Positions 1 to 6,788 of a stretch of DNA of 53,154 nucleotides are shown here, one piece after another. Every line of letters starts with the position of its first letter. Position 1 is the first letter of the stretch. The translations under genes were made by a program, and so were the position numbers. Source of the stretch: Pseudomonadota bacterium (GTDB lineage Bacteria > Desulfobacterota > Binatia > Binatales > Binataceae); NCBI GenBank assembly GCA_021324455.1, contig JAJPJA010000090.1, positions 1 to 53,154 of the forward strand, given 5' to 3'. The notes under the pieces are model-generated. The model had not been told where the DNA came from and did no database searches. It worked only from the letters and a program-made list of their open reading frames with translations.

Positions 1-61
1 CCGCGATGGAGCACGGATGAACCGCGCCGCCGGGAAATCGAGTCCGACGGTGTGCAGACGA

Positions 62-138
62 TGGCGCGCCCGGAGGGATTTGAACCCCCAACCCTCGGAT
101 CCGAAGTCCGATGCTCTGTCCAGTTGAGCTACGGGCGC
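62..138 (-). tRNA. tRNA-Arg (anticodon TCG)
   Basis: Read on the minus strand this folds into a full cloverleaf. The 7-bp acceptor stem pairs GCGCCCG with CGGGCGC, followed by discriminator G and an encoded CCA at 64-62. The anticodon stem TCGGA/TCCGA encloses the loop CTTCGGA, giving anticodon TCG, which reads CGA arginine codons. The T-arm carries the usual GGTTCAAATCC. It stands alone at the window edge, upstream of and divergent from the amidohydrolase gene. Confidence 0.96.
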
Positions 139-349
139 GTTAAGCGAAAAAGTATCGGAAACGCGGGATTCTTGGAACCTCCATTGTGCGGGCGCGATGG
201 GCTTGTATAAGAACGCCGGTTGTGGAACATTTGTTCAGACATTTGGAACGCGGCCGCGCCGCCCGCCCCGATGACCTTGACCCCGCAGCCTTCGCGGGCC
301 GGATGCCCTCGGAGCGACGCCCGGCCCAAGCAGCATCGAGGTAGCCCTG

Positions 350-1537
350 ATGCCCTACGCCGAAGGCAGAATCTACAACGACGCGGACAGCCATTTCATG
401 GAAACCAAAGATTGGATTTTCGCCTATGCCGATCCCGGGGTGCGGTCCAAACTGGCGCCGATGGACTTCGAGGCGTGCGGCGGGCGCGCCACCGAGGAAC
501 TGGTGTCCGCTCTGCCCGCCATGATCGAAAGGCGCAAGAAGGATGCGGCGGCGATGGCGCGCGCCGAGGCCAATCTGCTGGAGCGCAAGAGCTGGCATGC
601 GCTGGGCGGGTATGATCCGCAGGAGCGCACCCGCGCGTTGGATCTTCTGGGCTACAACCGCCAGTTGGTATTTACCGGGATGGCGATGAGTCACTTCTGG
701 GGTGTGCTGGGGGTGCAGCGTTTTTTCGACCCGGAAATACTCTATGGCGGAGCGCGCGCGCACAATCGCGGGATCGCCGAGTTCTGCGCTCATGACCGGC
801 GCATGCGAGCGGTGGGAATGGTTCCGCTGGACGTTCCGGAACTGGCGGCCAAGGAGATCCGGATTGCGGTCAAGGAAGGCTGCGCGGCGATTTGGGTGCC
901 CGCCACTCCACCGCCCTCCATGTCGCCCACTCATCCGGACATGGACATAGTGTGGGCCACGCTGCAGGATTTGGATGTTCCGTTCATTAACCATCTGGGA
1001 ACCGGCATGATTTTTTTGCGCGCGGGCTTTGCCAGAAACGGCAAGACCATCGATCCGGGTCCGTTGGGCGTGGGCGTCGACGACATCCGCGCCAAGGACT
1101 ATGTCGCGTGTCATTACGGTACCGAAGCTTTCATGTCGGCCATGATTTTGGACGGCGTGCTGGAAAAATTTCCGCGTTTGCGCGGCGCGTCGATCGAGCA
1201 GGGCGCGATGTGGGTGGTGCCATGGCTGAAAAAACTGGACATTGCCCAGGAGGCGTTCAAGCGTTTCGAACCCTACCTGAGCCTGCCGATGAAAGCCTCG
1301 GATTATGTCCGCCGGCAGCTCAAGTTCACGCCCTTTCCGCCCGAGCCGGCCGGCTGGATGATCAAACAAGCGGGCGCCGAATTGTTCATGTTCTCCACCG
1401 ACTTCCCGCATCCCGAGGGCGGCCGCGATCCGCTCAAACGCTACCGCGCGGCGCTGAGCGAGTACGATATTTCAGGGCCGCAGCAGGATCGATTTTACGC
1501 CGCCAACTTCGACCAGTTGTTGGGTTCCCACGCGTGA
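350..1537 (+). CDS. Amidohydrolase_2 family metal-dependent hydrolase
   Basis: A 395-residue protein of the amidohydrolase_2 (PF04909) TIM-barrel family, cytoplasmic, whose relatives hydrolyse or decarboxylate cyclic and aromatic substrates. The N-terminus has DADSHFME (residues 11-18), the usual place of the first-strand metal ligands. The C-terminal part has STDFPHPEGG, the conserved late-strand Asp region, and ends YAANFDQLLG as these proteins typically do. Length is normal for the long subgroup. The ATG start is supported by GAGGT about 8 nt upstream. It is followed by a convergent dioxygenase-like gene with a shared hairpin between them. The substrate cannot be told from sequence. An overlapping antisense open frame covers most of it but shows no family features. 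Confidence 0.9.
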   Translation: MPYAEGRIYNDADSHFMETKDWIFAYADPGVRSKLAPMDFEACGGRATEELVSALPAMIERRKKDAAAMARAEANLLERKSWHALGGYDPQERTRALDLLGYNRQLVFTGMAMSHFWGVLGVQRFFDPEILYGGARAHNRGIAEFCAHDRRMRAVGMVPLDVPELAAKEIRIAVKEGCAAIWVPATPPPSMSPTHPDMDIVWATLQDLDVPFINHLGTGMIFLRAGFARNGKTIDPGPLGVGVDDIRAKDYVACHYGTEAFMSAMILDGVLEKFPRLRGASIEQGAMWVVPWLKKLDIAQEAFKRFEPYLSLPMKASDYVRRQLKFTPFPPEPAGWMIKQAGAELFMFSTDFPHPEGGRDPLKRYRAALSEYDISGPQQDRFYAANFDQLLGSHA

Positions 1538-1586
1538 GGGCCGCAAAGCGCCGGAGTGCAATTTTGCGCACCGGCATCGCGGCCCT
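1537..1586. terminator. Nested hairpin between convergent genes
   Basis: AGGGCCGC (1537-1544) pairs perfectly with GCGGCCCT (1579-1586). Inside, GCCGG pairs with CCGGC and TGC with GCA around a loop containing aatttt. The left arm begins in the stop codon of the amidohydrolase and the right arm reaches the stop codon of the convergent gene. It has no downstream T-run on either strand. The location suggests a bidirectional terminator. Confidence 0.6.
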
Positions 1587-1929
1587 AATCGGCCCGGCGC
1601 AGCACGTCCAGGCGCAGCGATAGTTTTTCGCCCAGCCACAGCGCGTGATGCGCGTGGTCGCGGTAGGCGTCGCCCGTATTCGGATGGATCAGGATGTTCA
1701 AACCGCCGCGGTTAAGCATCAACCACGGCACGATGCGCGCGAACTGGTCCACGCCGAACCTGACCTGGTACATCGCCTGCGGATGGGGTCCGACGGGCGC
1801 GTCGCGCCAGCGGCCCAGCTCGAGTGTGAATTCATGTTCAAGCTGTTCGCGCAGCCGCGCCGCCTGGTCACGCGAGTGGGGACCATAGTAGACGTGGGCG
1901 TGATAATCGTGGATGGCGGCCGGATCCAT
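1585..1929 (-). CDS. DOPA 4,5-dioxygenase family protein
   Basis: A 114-residue protein matching the small DOPA_dioxygen family (PF08883), related to fungal and cyanobacterial enzymes that cleave catechol rings at the 4,5 position with a non-haem metal. Visible hallmarks are DYHAHVYYGP near the N-terminus (His residues of the His-x-His pattern), GPHPQAMYQVRF in the middle, and HPNTGDAYRDHAHHALWLG near the C-terminus, rich in His as expected for the metal site. Full length for the family. The ATG lacks a clear Shine-Dalgarno. It is divergent from the M20 hydrolase gene with a 123-nt shared upstream region. True substrate unknown; many bacterial members are uncharacterised. Confidence 0.88.
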   Translation of the reverse strand: MDPAAIHDYHAHVYYGPHSRDQAARLREQLEHEFTLELGRWRDAPVGPHPQAMYQVRFGVDQFARIVPWLMLNRGGLNILIHPNTGDAYRDHAHHALWLGEKLSLRLDVLRRAD

Positions 1930-2052
1930 GGCGGTTTCGTGCCGTAACTTAACCTACTCTATCATGGCCAGTTTGTGCGAGTATGACGGTAGCCGCGGGC
2001 GGCATTCCGGAAACCGTCCGCAGGCCGCACGCACAGGAAAGGCGCATCGACG

Positions 2053-3228
2053 ATGGACCTCAAACACGCAGCACGCGAACGGCTGGAGCGCGCGCGCACA
2101 AAGCTGATCGAACTCAGTCATCGCATCCATGCCCATCCAGAACTCGGCTGGGAGGAGGAAAAGGCGTCGCAGTGGGTCGCACAGGCGCTGAGCGAGGCGG
2201 CATTCCACGTCCAGCTTGGAGTTTACGGGATGCCGACCGGAGTGGTCGCGCGCGTCGGCTCGGGTCCGCTGCACGTGGCGTTTTGCGCCGAATACGACTG
2301 TCTGCCGGGAATCGGCCATGCCTGTGGACATAACATTATCGCGGCGATCGGCGTCGGCGCGGCGATTGCCACCGCGGCGGTTGCCGACGATGCCGGCCTG
2401 ACGGTGACCCTGCTCGGCACGCCCGCCGAAGAGGTGGGCGACGCGGCGGGCAAGATTGTGATGCTGGAGCGGGGTGCGTTTGACGGCGTGCACGCGGCGA
2501 TGATGGTGCATCCGGGACCCCTGGACGTCGTCCAGCCGGCGATGATCGCGGCCAGCGCCTTCGACGTGTTCTACACCGGCAAGGAAGCGCACGCCTCCGC
2601 CTTTCCGGAACTCGGCATCAACGCGGCCGACGCGCTGGTGGTGGCGCAGACGGCCATCGGACTGCTGCGCCAGCATCTGCGCCACACCGACCGCATCCAC
2701 GGCATCGTGACCCGGGGCGGCGACGCGCCCAACGTGATACCGGCGCATACCTCGGCGCGCTACATTGTGCGCACCAGAACGATGGAGCAGCTCGACAGTC
2801 TGTTTCCGCGGGTACGCGCCTGTTTCGAAGCCGGCGCGCTGGCAACCGGATGCACGGTGTCGATCGGCGGCGGCCAGCAGCCTTACGCCGACATGATGCA
2901 TGACGCGGAGCTGGCCGCGCTCTACCAGCGCAACGCCGAAGCCGCCGGACGCCATTTCAGGCTGGGTACGGGAGAACAGGCGCGCACGCATTTGGCCGCG
3001 GGTTCCACCGACATGGGCAACGTGTCGCATCGGATCCCGTCGATCCATCCGATTATCGGCATCGACTCGCTTCCTGCCGTCAATCACCAGCCGGAATTCA
3101 CCGCACATTGCGCAACCGAGGCAGCCGACCGCGCGATATTCGACGGCGCGCTCGCGATGGCGTGGACCGCCATCGACGCGGCGGTGGAGCCGTCGATCCG
3201 CGCGCGGCTGCTGGGAGCGCGGCGCTGA
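2053..3228 (+). CDS. M20 family metallo-amidohydrolase
   Basis: A 391-residue cytoplasmic member of the M20 peptidase/amidohydrolase family (AbgB/HipO-like M20D branch), which cleaves amide bonds of N-acyl or N-aroyl amino acids using two metal ions. Metal-binding features are in order: AEYDCLPGIGHACGHN at about residues 79-94 (Asp82 and His89/His93) and GTPAEEVG at 122-129 (catalytic Glu126 and metal-binding Glu127). The C-terminal part has GSTDMGNVSHRIPSIHP, supplying the late His ligand region. A dimerisation insert fits the central segment. An AGGAAAGG sequence lies about 12 nt before the ATG. It ends only 6 nt from the convergent RlpA-like gene. Substrate not determinable. Confidence 0.92.
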   Translation: MDLKHAARERLERARTKLIELSHRIHAHPELGWEEEKASQWVAQALSEAAFHVQLGVYGMPTGVVARVGSGPLHVAFCAEYDCLPGIGHACGHNIIAAIGVGAAIATAAVADDAGLTVTLLGTPAEEVGDAAGKIVMLERGAFDGVHAAMMVHPGPLDVVQPAMIAASAFDVFYTGKEAHASAFPELGINAADALVVAQTAIGLLRQHLRHTDRIHGIVTRGGDAPNVIPAHTSARYIVRTRTMEQLDSLFPRVRACFEAGALATGCTVSIGGGQQPYADMMHDAELAALYQRNAEAAGRHFRLGTGEQARTHLAAGSTDMGNVSHRIPSIHPIIGIDSLPAVNHQPEFTAHCATEAADRAIFDGALAMAWTAIDAAVEPSIRARLLGARR

Positions 3229-3234
3229 GCGAGG

Positions 3235-3696
3235 TCAGATTTTCGACGGACAGGTCGGCGCACCCGCCGGCCTTTTGATCACCTTGACTCTGACCTTGCC
3301 CACGCCGTCATGAATCAAGCCGAGCCTGCTGGCGGCGGTTCTGGAGAGATCGAGCTTGCGGTCCTTCATGTATGGACCGCAGTCGTTGATCCGGACCATC
3401 GCGGAACGCCCGTTTTTAATATTCGTCACCATCACGTGAGAGCCCAGCGGCAATCCCTTGGCCGCGGCGGTCATCTTGTTTGACGAAAAGCGCTCGCCGG
3501 TCGCGGTCTTGTGGCCGTCAAAACCGGGACCGTACCAGGACGCACTGGCGACGATAGTTTTGTGCTCGGTGGGCGGGGGCGGGGATGCTACCGGATGGTA
3601 CGCGACGGGTGCCGGCGCCGGCGGCGGCACATTGGCAACCGTGGTGGTGCAGGCGGCAATCGCCAACGCCGTCCAACACCATATGGAGAGGCGCAC
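3235..3696 (-). CDS. RlpA-like septal-ring lipoprotein (double-psi beta-barrel)
   Basis: A lipoprotein with an RlpA-like double-psi beta-barrel; known RlpA is a lytic transglycosylase acting on denuded glycan at the septum. I place the start at a GTG (3696), because it gives a compact lipoprotein signal (MRLSIWCWTALAIAAC) with Cys16 as the lipid anchor; in-frame ATGs at 3780 and 3885 would give an unusually long n-region. A Pro-rich linker follows. The barrel begins at SASWYGPGFDGHKTATGE and includes RINDCGPYMKDRKLDLS, keeping the Asp of NDxGP although the usual Arg after it is Cys. There is no SPOR domain, so it is a short RlpA form. Convergent with the M20 gene, 6 nt apart. Confidence 0.85.
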   Translation of the reverse strand: MRLSIWCWTALAIAACTTTVANVPPPAPAPVAYHPVASPPPPTEHKTIVASASWYGPGFDGHKTATGERFSSNKMTAAAKGLPLGSHVMVTNIKNGRSAMVRINDCGPYMKDRKLDLSRTAASRLGLIHDGVGKVRVKVIKRPAGAPTCPSKI

Positions 3697-3925
3697 GATT
3701 CGATGGACGGCGCACCCACATAGAGTTGGCCGCGTTTGGATGCGGGACAGTCCGCGCCGTGGCTGAGCATGGCATGTCATTGAAAAACCATCCTGTCCGC
3801 GCGATCCGTGGCCGCGGGTGATTTGCGGGGATGGTGGAGCAAGGCTCATGCCGCCAAGGTGCTTGCCCAATTGGGTATCGGCCATCGGTCTTTACGCCGG
3901 TTTTGCGGGCGCGCGAACGCAAGCC

Positions 3926-3960
3926 GGTAAATTCTGCCCACTGCAAAGGCGGAATTTACC
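3926..3960. repeat. Inverted repeat in the 335-nt gap 3697-4031
   Basis: A 13-nt arm at 3926-3938 and its inverse at 3948-3960 match at 12 of 13 positions, separated by 9 nt. The arms are mixed in composition (GGTAAATTC core). The gap lies between the divergent RlpA-like gene and the Ig-like lipoprotein. A consensus TTGACA at 3994-3999 stands before the lipoprotein, but its -10 (around 4017) is poor. Nothing else coding was seen in the gap. An operator or RNA hairpin are both possible. Confidence 0.6.
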
Positions 3961-4031
3961 GCCGCAGAAATAACGCACGATTAGCTTGCATTCTTGACAG
4001 GCAACTGCAGGGAAGTCATAGCTGAAGTCCG

Positions 4032-4577
4032 ATGATTGACAGGGCACGGTGGATCCTGCTCGGCGCCGCGTTGATCCTGCTGGCGGTGGCCTTTTCTTGG
4101 AATTGTGGCGGCGGCGGCACGGCGACTCCGTGCGCAACTCTGACCGGAGGAGTTCCGATCGCCCCTTGCGGCATTCCTTCGCCTCCCGGCGCGTTTTTGC
4201 AGAGCATTTCAATTTGTCCGGGACCACCGCCTTCGCCGACGCCGATTTCAACTTCGACCGCGGCCGCCAGTCCGACCCCGACCGAAGCGATTTGTCCCTC
4301 GCCGCTGGTCACCGCTATCCCGCAGGCGACCACCATCCAATTTCATGCCGTGGGCAGCTTCAGCGACGGCAGCCGGCAGGACGTTACCAACAACACGTCC
4401 ACCAGCTGGACCAGCACCGATACTTCGGTGGTGTCGCCCAACACCAGTCCGGCGGGAAGTTATTTTTCAACCGGTCCCGGATGCGCCACGATTAACGCCA
4501 TCTCGGGCGGAATCTCGGGCTCTCCCGCGCCCATGGTTGAGGTTTCGCCTGGTGCTTGCCCAACGCCGACGCCGTAG
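4032..4577 (+). CDS. Probable lipoprotein with Ig-like (BIG2-type) domain
   Basis: A 181-residue secreted protein of unknown specific role. Residues 1-24 form a signal peptide (short basic n-region with Arg4 and Arg6, then a hydrophobic stretch) ending at Cys25 followed by four Gly, a common lipoprotein arrangement, although Asn at -1 is not a classical lipobox. A low-complexity Pro/Thr/Ser linker follows (about 65-90). The C-terminal half, from TTIQFHAVGSFSDGS to about GCATINAISGGISG, has the pattern of a bacterial Ig-like group 2 domain (strand, SDGS turn, W-TSTD, late conserved strand). It ends in a PTPTP tail. No clear Shine-Dalgarno. Likely anchored in the envelope; function unknown. Confidence 0.72.
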   Translation: MIDRARWILLGAALILLAVAFSWNCGGGGTATPCATLTGGVPIAPCGIPSPPGAFLQSISICPGPPPSPTPISTSTAAASPTPTEAICPSPLVTAIPQATTIQFHAVGSFSDGSRQDVTNNTSTSWTSTDTSVVSPNTSPAGSYFSTGPGCATINAISGGISGSPAPMVEVSPGACPTPTP

Positions 4578-4649
4578 CCGATTTTGGGATCGCGAAGCGC
4601 GGTCGCCGGTGATGTTGACCTTTGCGGTGGAATCGGCAGCAATGTAGTG

Positions 4650-5150
4650 ATGAAAGCGATCGACATAATCCGCCGCCGCCTGAAGGAAGACCGCATCCCG
4701 GAGACGCCCGAGGAAGTCGGGCGCAAGAAAAAGCGTCCGCGCGAAGTCGCCTTCATGGATGTCAACCTGTGCTTCCCCTGCGGGAAGTGTCCTGAATTCT
4801 GCCCGGTCCAATGTATCGAGTACCTCTCGCCGGGCAGCGTCCCGGGACGCGGTATGCAGCCGGTGCAGGACCGTTTTCAGGAATGTATCGGATGCTACAT
4901 CTGCGTCGAAGTCTGCGCTCTGCTGACCGACTACGACGCGGTGCGGATGTACGACACCAATCTGGTCGAGGAAGTATTGGGGGTTAAGATTGGTGACACG
5001 CCGCCGCCCGAGCCGATCCCCGCGCAGCCCTGGGAGGAGTACTTTTCCGAGGGCGGGCAGTATCGGCATCTGGGACACGGCTCGCGCATCCGCGAGAAGA
5101 TGACCGCGGAGGAACGCGCCATCTTTGCCCGCGAACGCGCGGCCGGCTGA
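4650..5150 (+). CDS. Two-cluster [4Fe-4S] ferredoxin-like protein
   Basis: A 166-residue cytoplasmic electron carrier. Two Cys motifs are visible: Cys41-x2-Cys44-x2-Cys47-x3-Cys51, then Cys79-x2-Cys82-x2-Cys85-x3-Cys89, with one extra Cys55. Both have canonical CxxCxxCxxxC spacing, enough for two [4Fe-4S] clusters, but the Pro that normally follows the last Cys is absent in the second. The N-terminal 40 residues are strongly basic (KKKRPR) and the C-terminal 75 residues are acidic, both unusual for small ferredoxins. Start: an ATG at 4650 is preferred over a TTG 22 codons upstream because that extension has no RBS and looks non-coding. No partner oxidoreductase adjoins it. Confidence 0.85.
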   Translation: MKAIDIIRRRLKEDRIPETPEEVGRKKKRPREVAFMDVNLCFPCGKCPEFCPVQCIEYLSPGSVPGRGMQPVQDRFQECIGCYICVEVCALLTDYDAVRMYDTNLVEEVLGVKIGDTPPPEPIPAQPWEEYFSEGGQYRHLGHGSRIREKMTAEERAIFARERAAG

Positions 5151-5260
5151 GGCTCCGATGTCGCTCTGGGGCGCGGGCCGGCCAGCGAAATTTTCTGCCA
5201 TCGGGGCGTGACGGGCCGAATTGGGCCCTTTAATGCTGTGGATTCGCCGCCACGGGCGAT

Positions 5261-5287
5261 TTGACTACGGTCTGTTTGGCCTATAGC
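5261..5287 (+). promoter_or_regulatory. Candidate promoter of the tetR-lipid operon
   Basis: TTGACT (5261-5266, five of six consensus positions) and TATAGC (5282-5287) are separated by 15 nt, shorter than the ideal 17. The start codon of the TetR gene lies 23 nt downstream. Partial inverted symmetry just upstream (GATTCGCC and GGGCGATT) could be part of a TetR operator. This is sequence resemblance only. Confidence 0.38.
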
Positions 5288-5309
5288 TTCTGGATGCCCG
5301 GAATTGGTT

Positions 5310-6050
5310 ATGGAAAAACAGGAACGGCGGGCGCAGGTGCTGCGGCACGCCAAACGGATCTTCGCCCGCAAGGGATATCATCGCACCAACGTCGCGGATA
5401 TTATCGGCCGCGCCCGCATCGCCAGGGGCACGTTCTACCTCTACTTCGAGAATAAAAGAGACCTGTTCGAGGAGCTGCTGGAACAGGTGTTGCGCGAGTT
5501 GGCCGCCCGTATTCATCGCATCCGCCTGGGCCCGCAGGAGCCGGAACCGGCCGACCAGTTGCGCGCCAATCTGCGCCGGGTGGTGAATTTCGTCCTCGCG
5601 GAGCGGGACCTGACCAGCATTCTGCTGAGCCACGCTTTGGGTTTCGATCCCGAACTGGACGCCCGCATCCAGAGCTTTTACGACCGCATCGCGGCGCAGA
5701 TTCAGCGCTCGCTGGATCTGGGTGTAGCGATGGGCCTGGTGCGGCCCTGCGATACGCGCACCAACGCCTACTGCATCCTGGGCGGAGTGAAGGAAATCAT
5801 CGTGCAGATCTCACGCGATACACCCGGCGATATCGACGTGCTGGTGGAGGAAATCCTGCGCTTCGGACTGAGCGGAGTGGCGCGTCCGGAATTGCTGGCG
5901 ACGCTGCGCGCGGGTGCGCAAGCTGAGAGGCCGGCGGACGCCGCGCCCCATGCGCAGCCCGCTGCGAACCAGAGCGGGCAAAACGCGGACCAGCGCGCCA
6001 GTTCGGGCGGGCCATCTGGAAGGAGCGACGCTTTTTTTTCGCGTGACTAG
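5310..6050 (+). CDS. TetR family transcriptional regulator
   Basis: A 246-residue DNA-binding repressor of the TetR family. Residues 1-50 form the conserved N-terminal helix-turn-helix, with IFARKGYHRTNVADI and GTFYLYFENKRDLFEELL as clear family signatures. The remaining helical domain should bind a small ligand, for example an acyl-CoA in relatives near lipid genes. The last 45 residues are Ala/Gln/Ser-rich and probably disordered. ATG at 5310 is chosen; the TTG six nt earlier is a weaker choice. It is the first gene of a four-gene unit: the stop is 6 nt before the HAD gene. The final codons contain a run of eight T (6032-6039). Likely autoregulates the operon. Confidence 0.92.
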   Translation: MEKQERRAQVLRHAKRIFARKGYHRTNVADIIGRARIARGTFYLYFENKRDLFEELLEQVLRELAARIHRIRLGPQEPEPADQLRANLRRVVNFVLAERDLTSILLSHALGFDPELDARIQSFYDRIAAQIQRSLDLGVAMGLVRPCDTRTNAYCILGGVKEIIVQISRDTPGDIDVLVEEILRFGLSGVARPELLATLRAGAQAERPADAAPHAQPAANQSGQNADQRASSGGPSGRSDAFFSRD

Positions 6051-6056
6051 ACTGAC

Positions 6057-6788
6057 ATGTCAGTCCATAACGGAAATTCGTTCCGCGCCGCCGCCTTTTA
6101 CGACCTCGACGGCACTCTGGTCGACGTCAACCTGCTCCACGTTACCGCGTACATGCTGGCCAACGTCGCGCAATGGAAAGGCCGTATCGCCAATGTCGCC
6201 GCGCTGGCGATGCGTCTGCCGCGGCTGTATCGCGCCGAGCGCCACGACCGCCGTCTGCTCAACGTCGCGATGTTCGGAATCTTCAAGGGTATCTCGCGCG
6301 ACCGCCTCTTCGTTCTGGGCGAGGAGTACTGCGATCGCGTGCTGATGCAGCATTTCTATTCGCAGGCCGTGGATTTGGTGGAGGGCAACCGCGCCGCCGG
6401 ACTGGAACCGATTCTGGTCAGCGGCTCGCCCGATTTCGTGGTCGCGGCGCTGGCGCGGCGCATCGGGGTGGAGACCTGGGCCGCCAACCGCCTGGCATAC
6501 AGCCGCAATTTGGCCAGCGGACGGCTGCGCGAGCCGATTATCGCGGGTGAGGAGAAGGCGCGCTGGTGCGAGGAATTCGCCGCGCGCAAGGGGCTGCGTC
6601 TGCGCGATTGCTGGGGCTACGCCGATTCCTACTACGACCTGCCCTTTCTGACCGCGCTGGGGCATCCGGTGGCGGTCAATCCGGACCGCAGGCTGATGGC
6701 CACCGCGCGCGATCGCCAATGGCCGATCATCCGTTTCGCCAGAATTAGGGCGGCAGCGCCGGCGTGGCCACTTGACGGAGAATCCTGA
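6057..6788 (+). CDS. HAD-IB (SerB-like) phosphatase
   Basis: A 243-residue haloacid-dehalogenase-superfamily subclass IB protein. Motif I is FYDLDGTLVD, with nucleophile Asp16 and general acid Asp18. Motif II is LVSGSPDF, motif III Lys is in GEEKARW, and motif IV is GYADSYYDLPFL. The helical cap between motifs I and II has the length of SerB-like enzymes. HAD-IB proteins dephosphorylate phosphoserine or, in bacteria where they are fused or linked to PlsC acyltransferases, are proposed to act on lipid phosphates. Its position two genes before a PlsC-containing fusion favours a lipid-phosphate substrate (inference). Its stop codon shares a base with the start of the next gene (TGATG), implying translational coupling. 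Confidence 0.9.
   Translation: MSVHNGNSFRAAAFYDLDGTLVDVNLLHVTAYMLANVAQWKGRIANVAALAMRLPRLYRAERHDRRLLNVAMFGIFKGISRDRLFVLGEEYCDRVLMQHFYSQAVDLVEGNRAAGLEPILVSGSPDFVVAALARRIGVETWAANRLAYSRNLASGRLREPIIAGEEKARWCEEFAARKGLRLRDCWGYADSYYDLPFLTALGHPVAVNPDRRLMATARDRQWPIIRFARIRAAAPAWPLDGES

Noticed and set aside
140..1411. Long open frame antisense to the amidohydrolase gene
   Set aside because: GC-rich codon third-position effect; sequence is His/Arg-rich without family features, and the plus-strand protein has clear motifs and an RBS.
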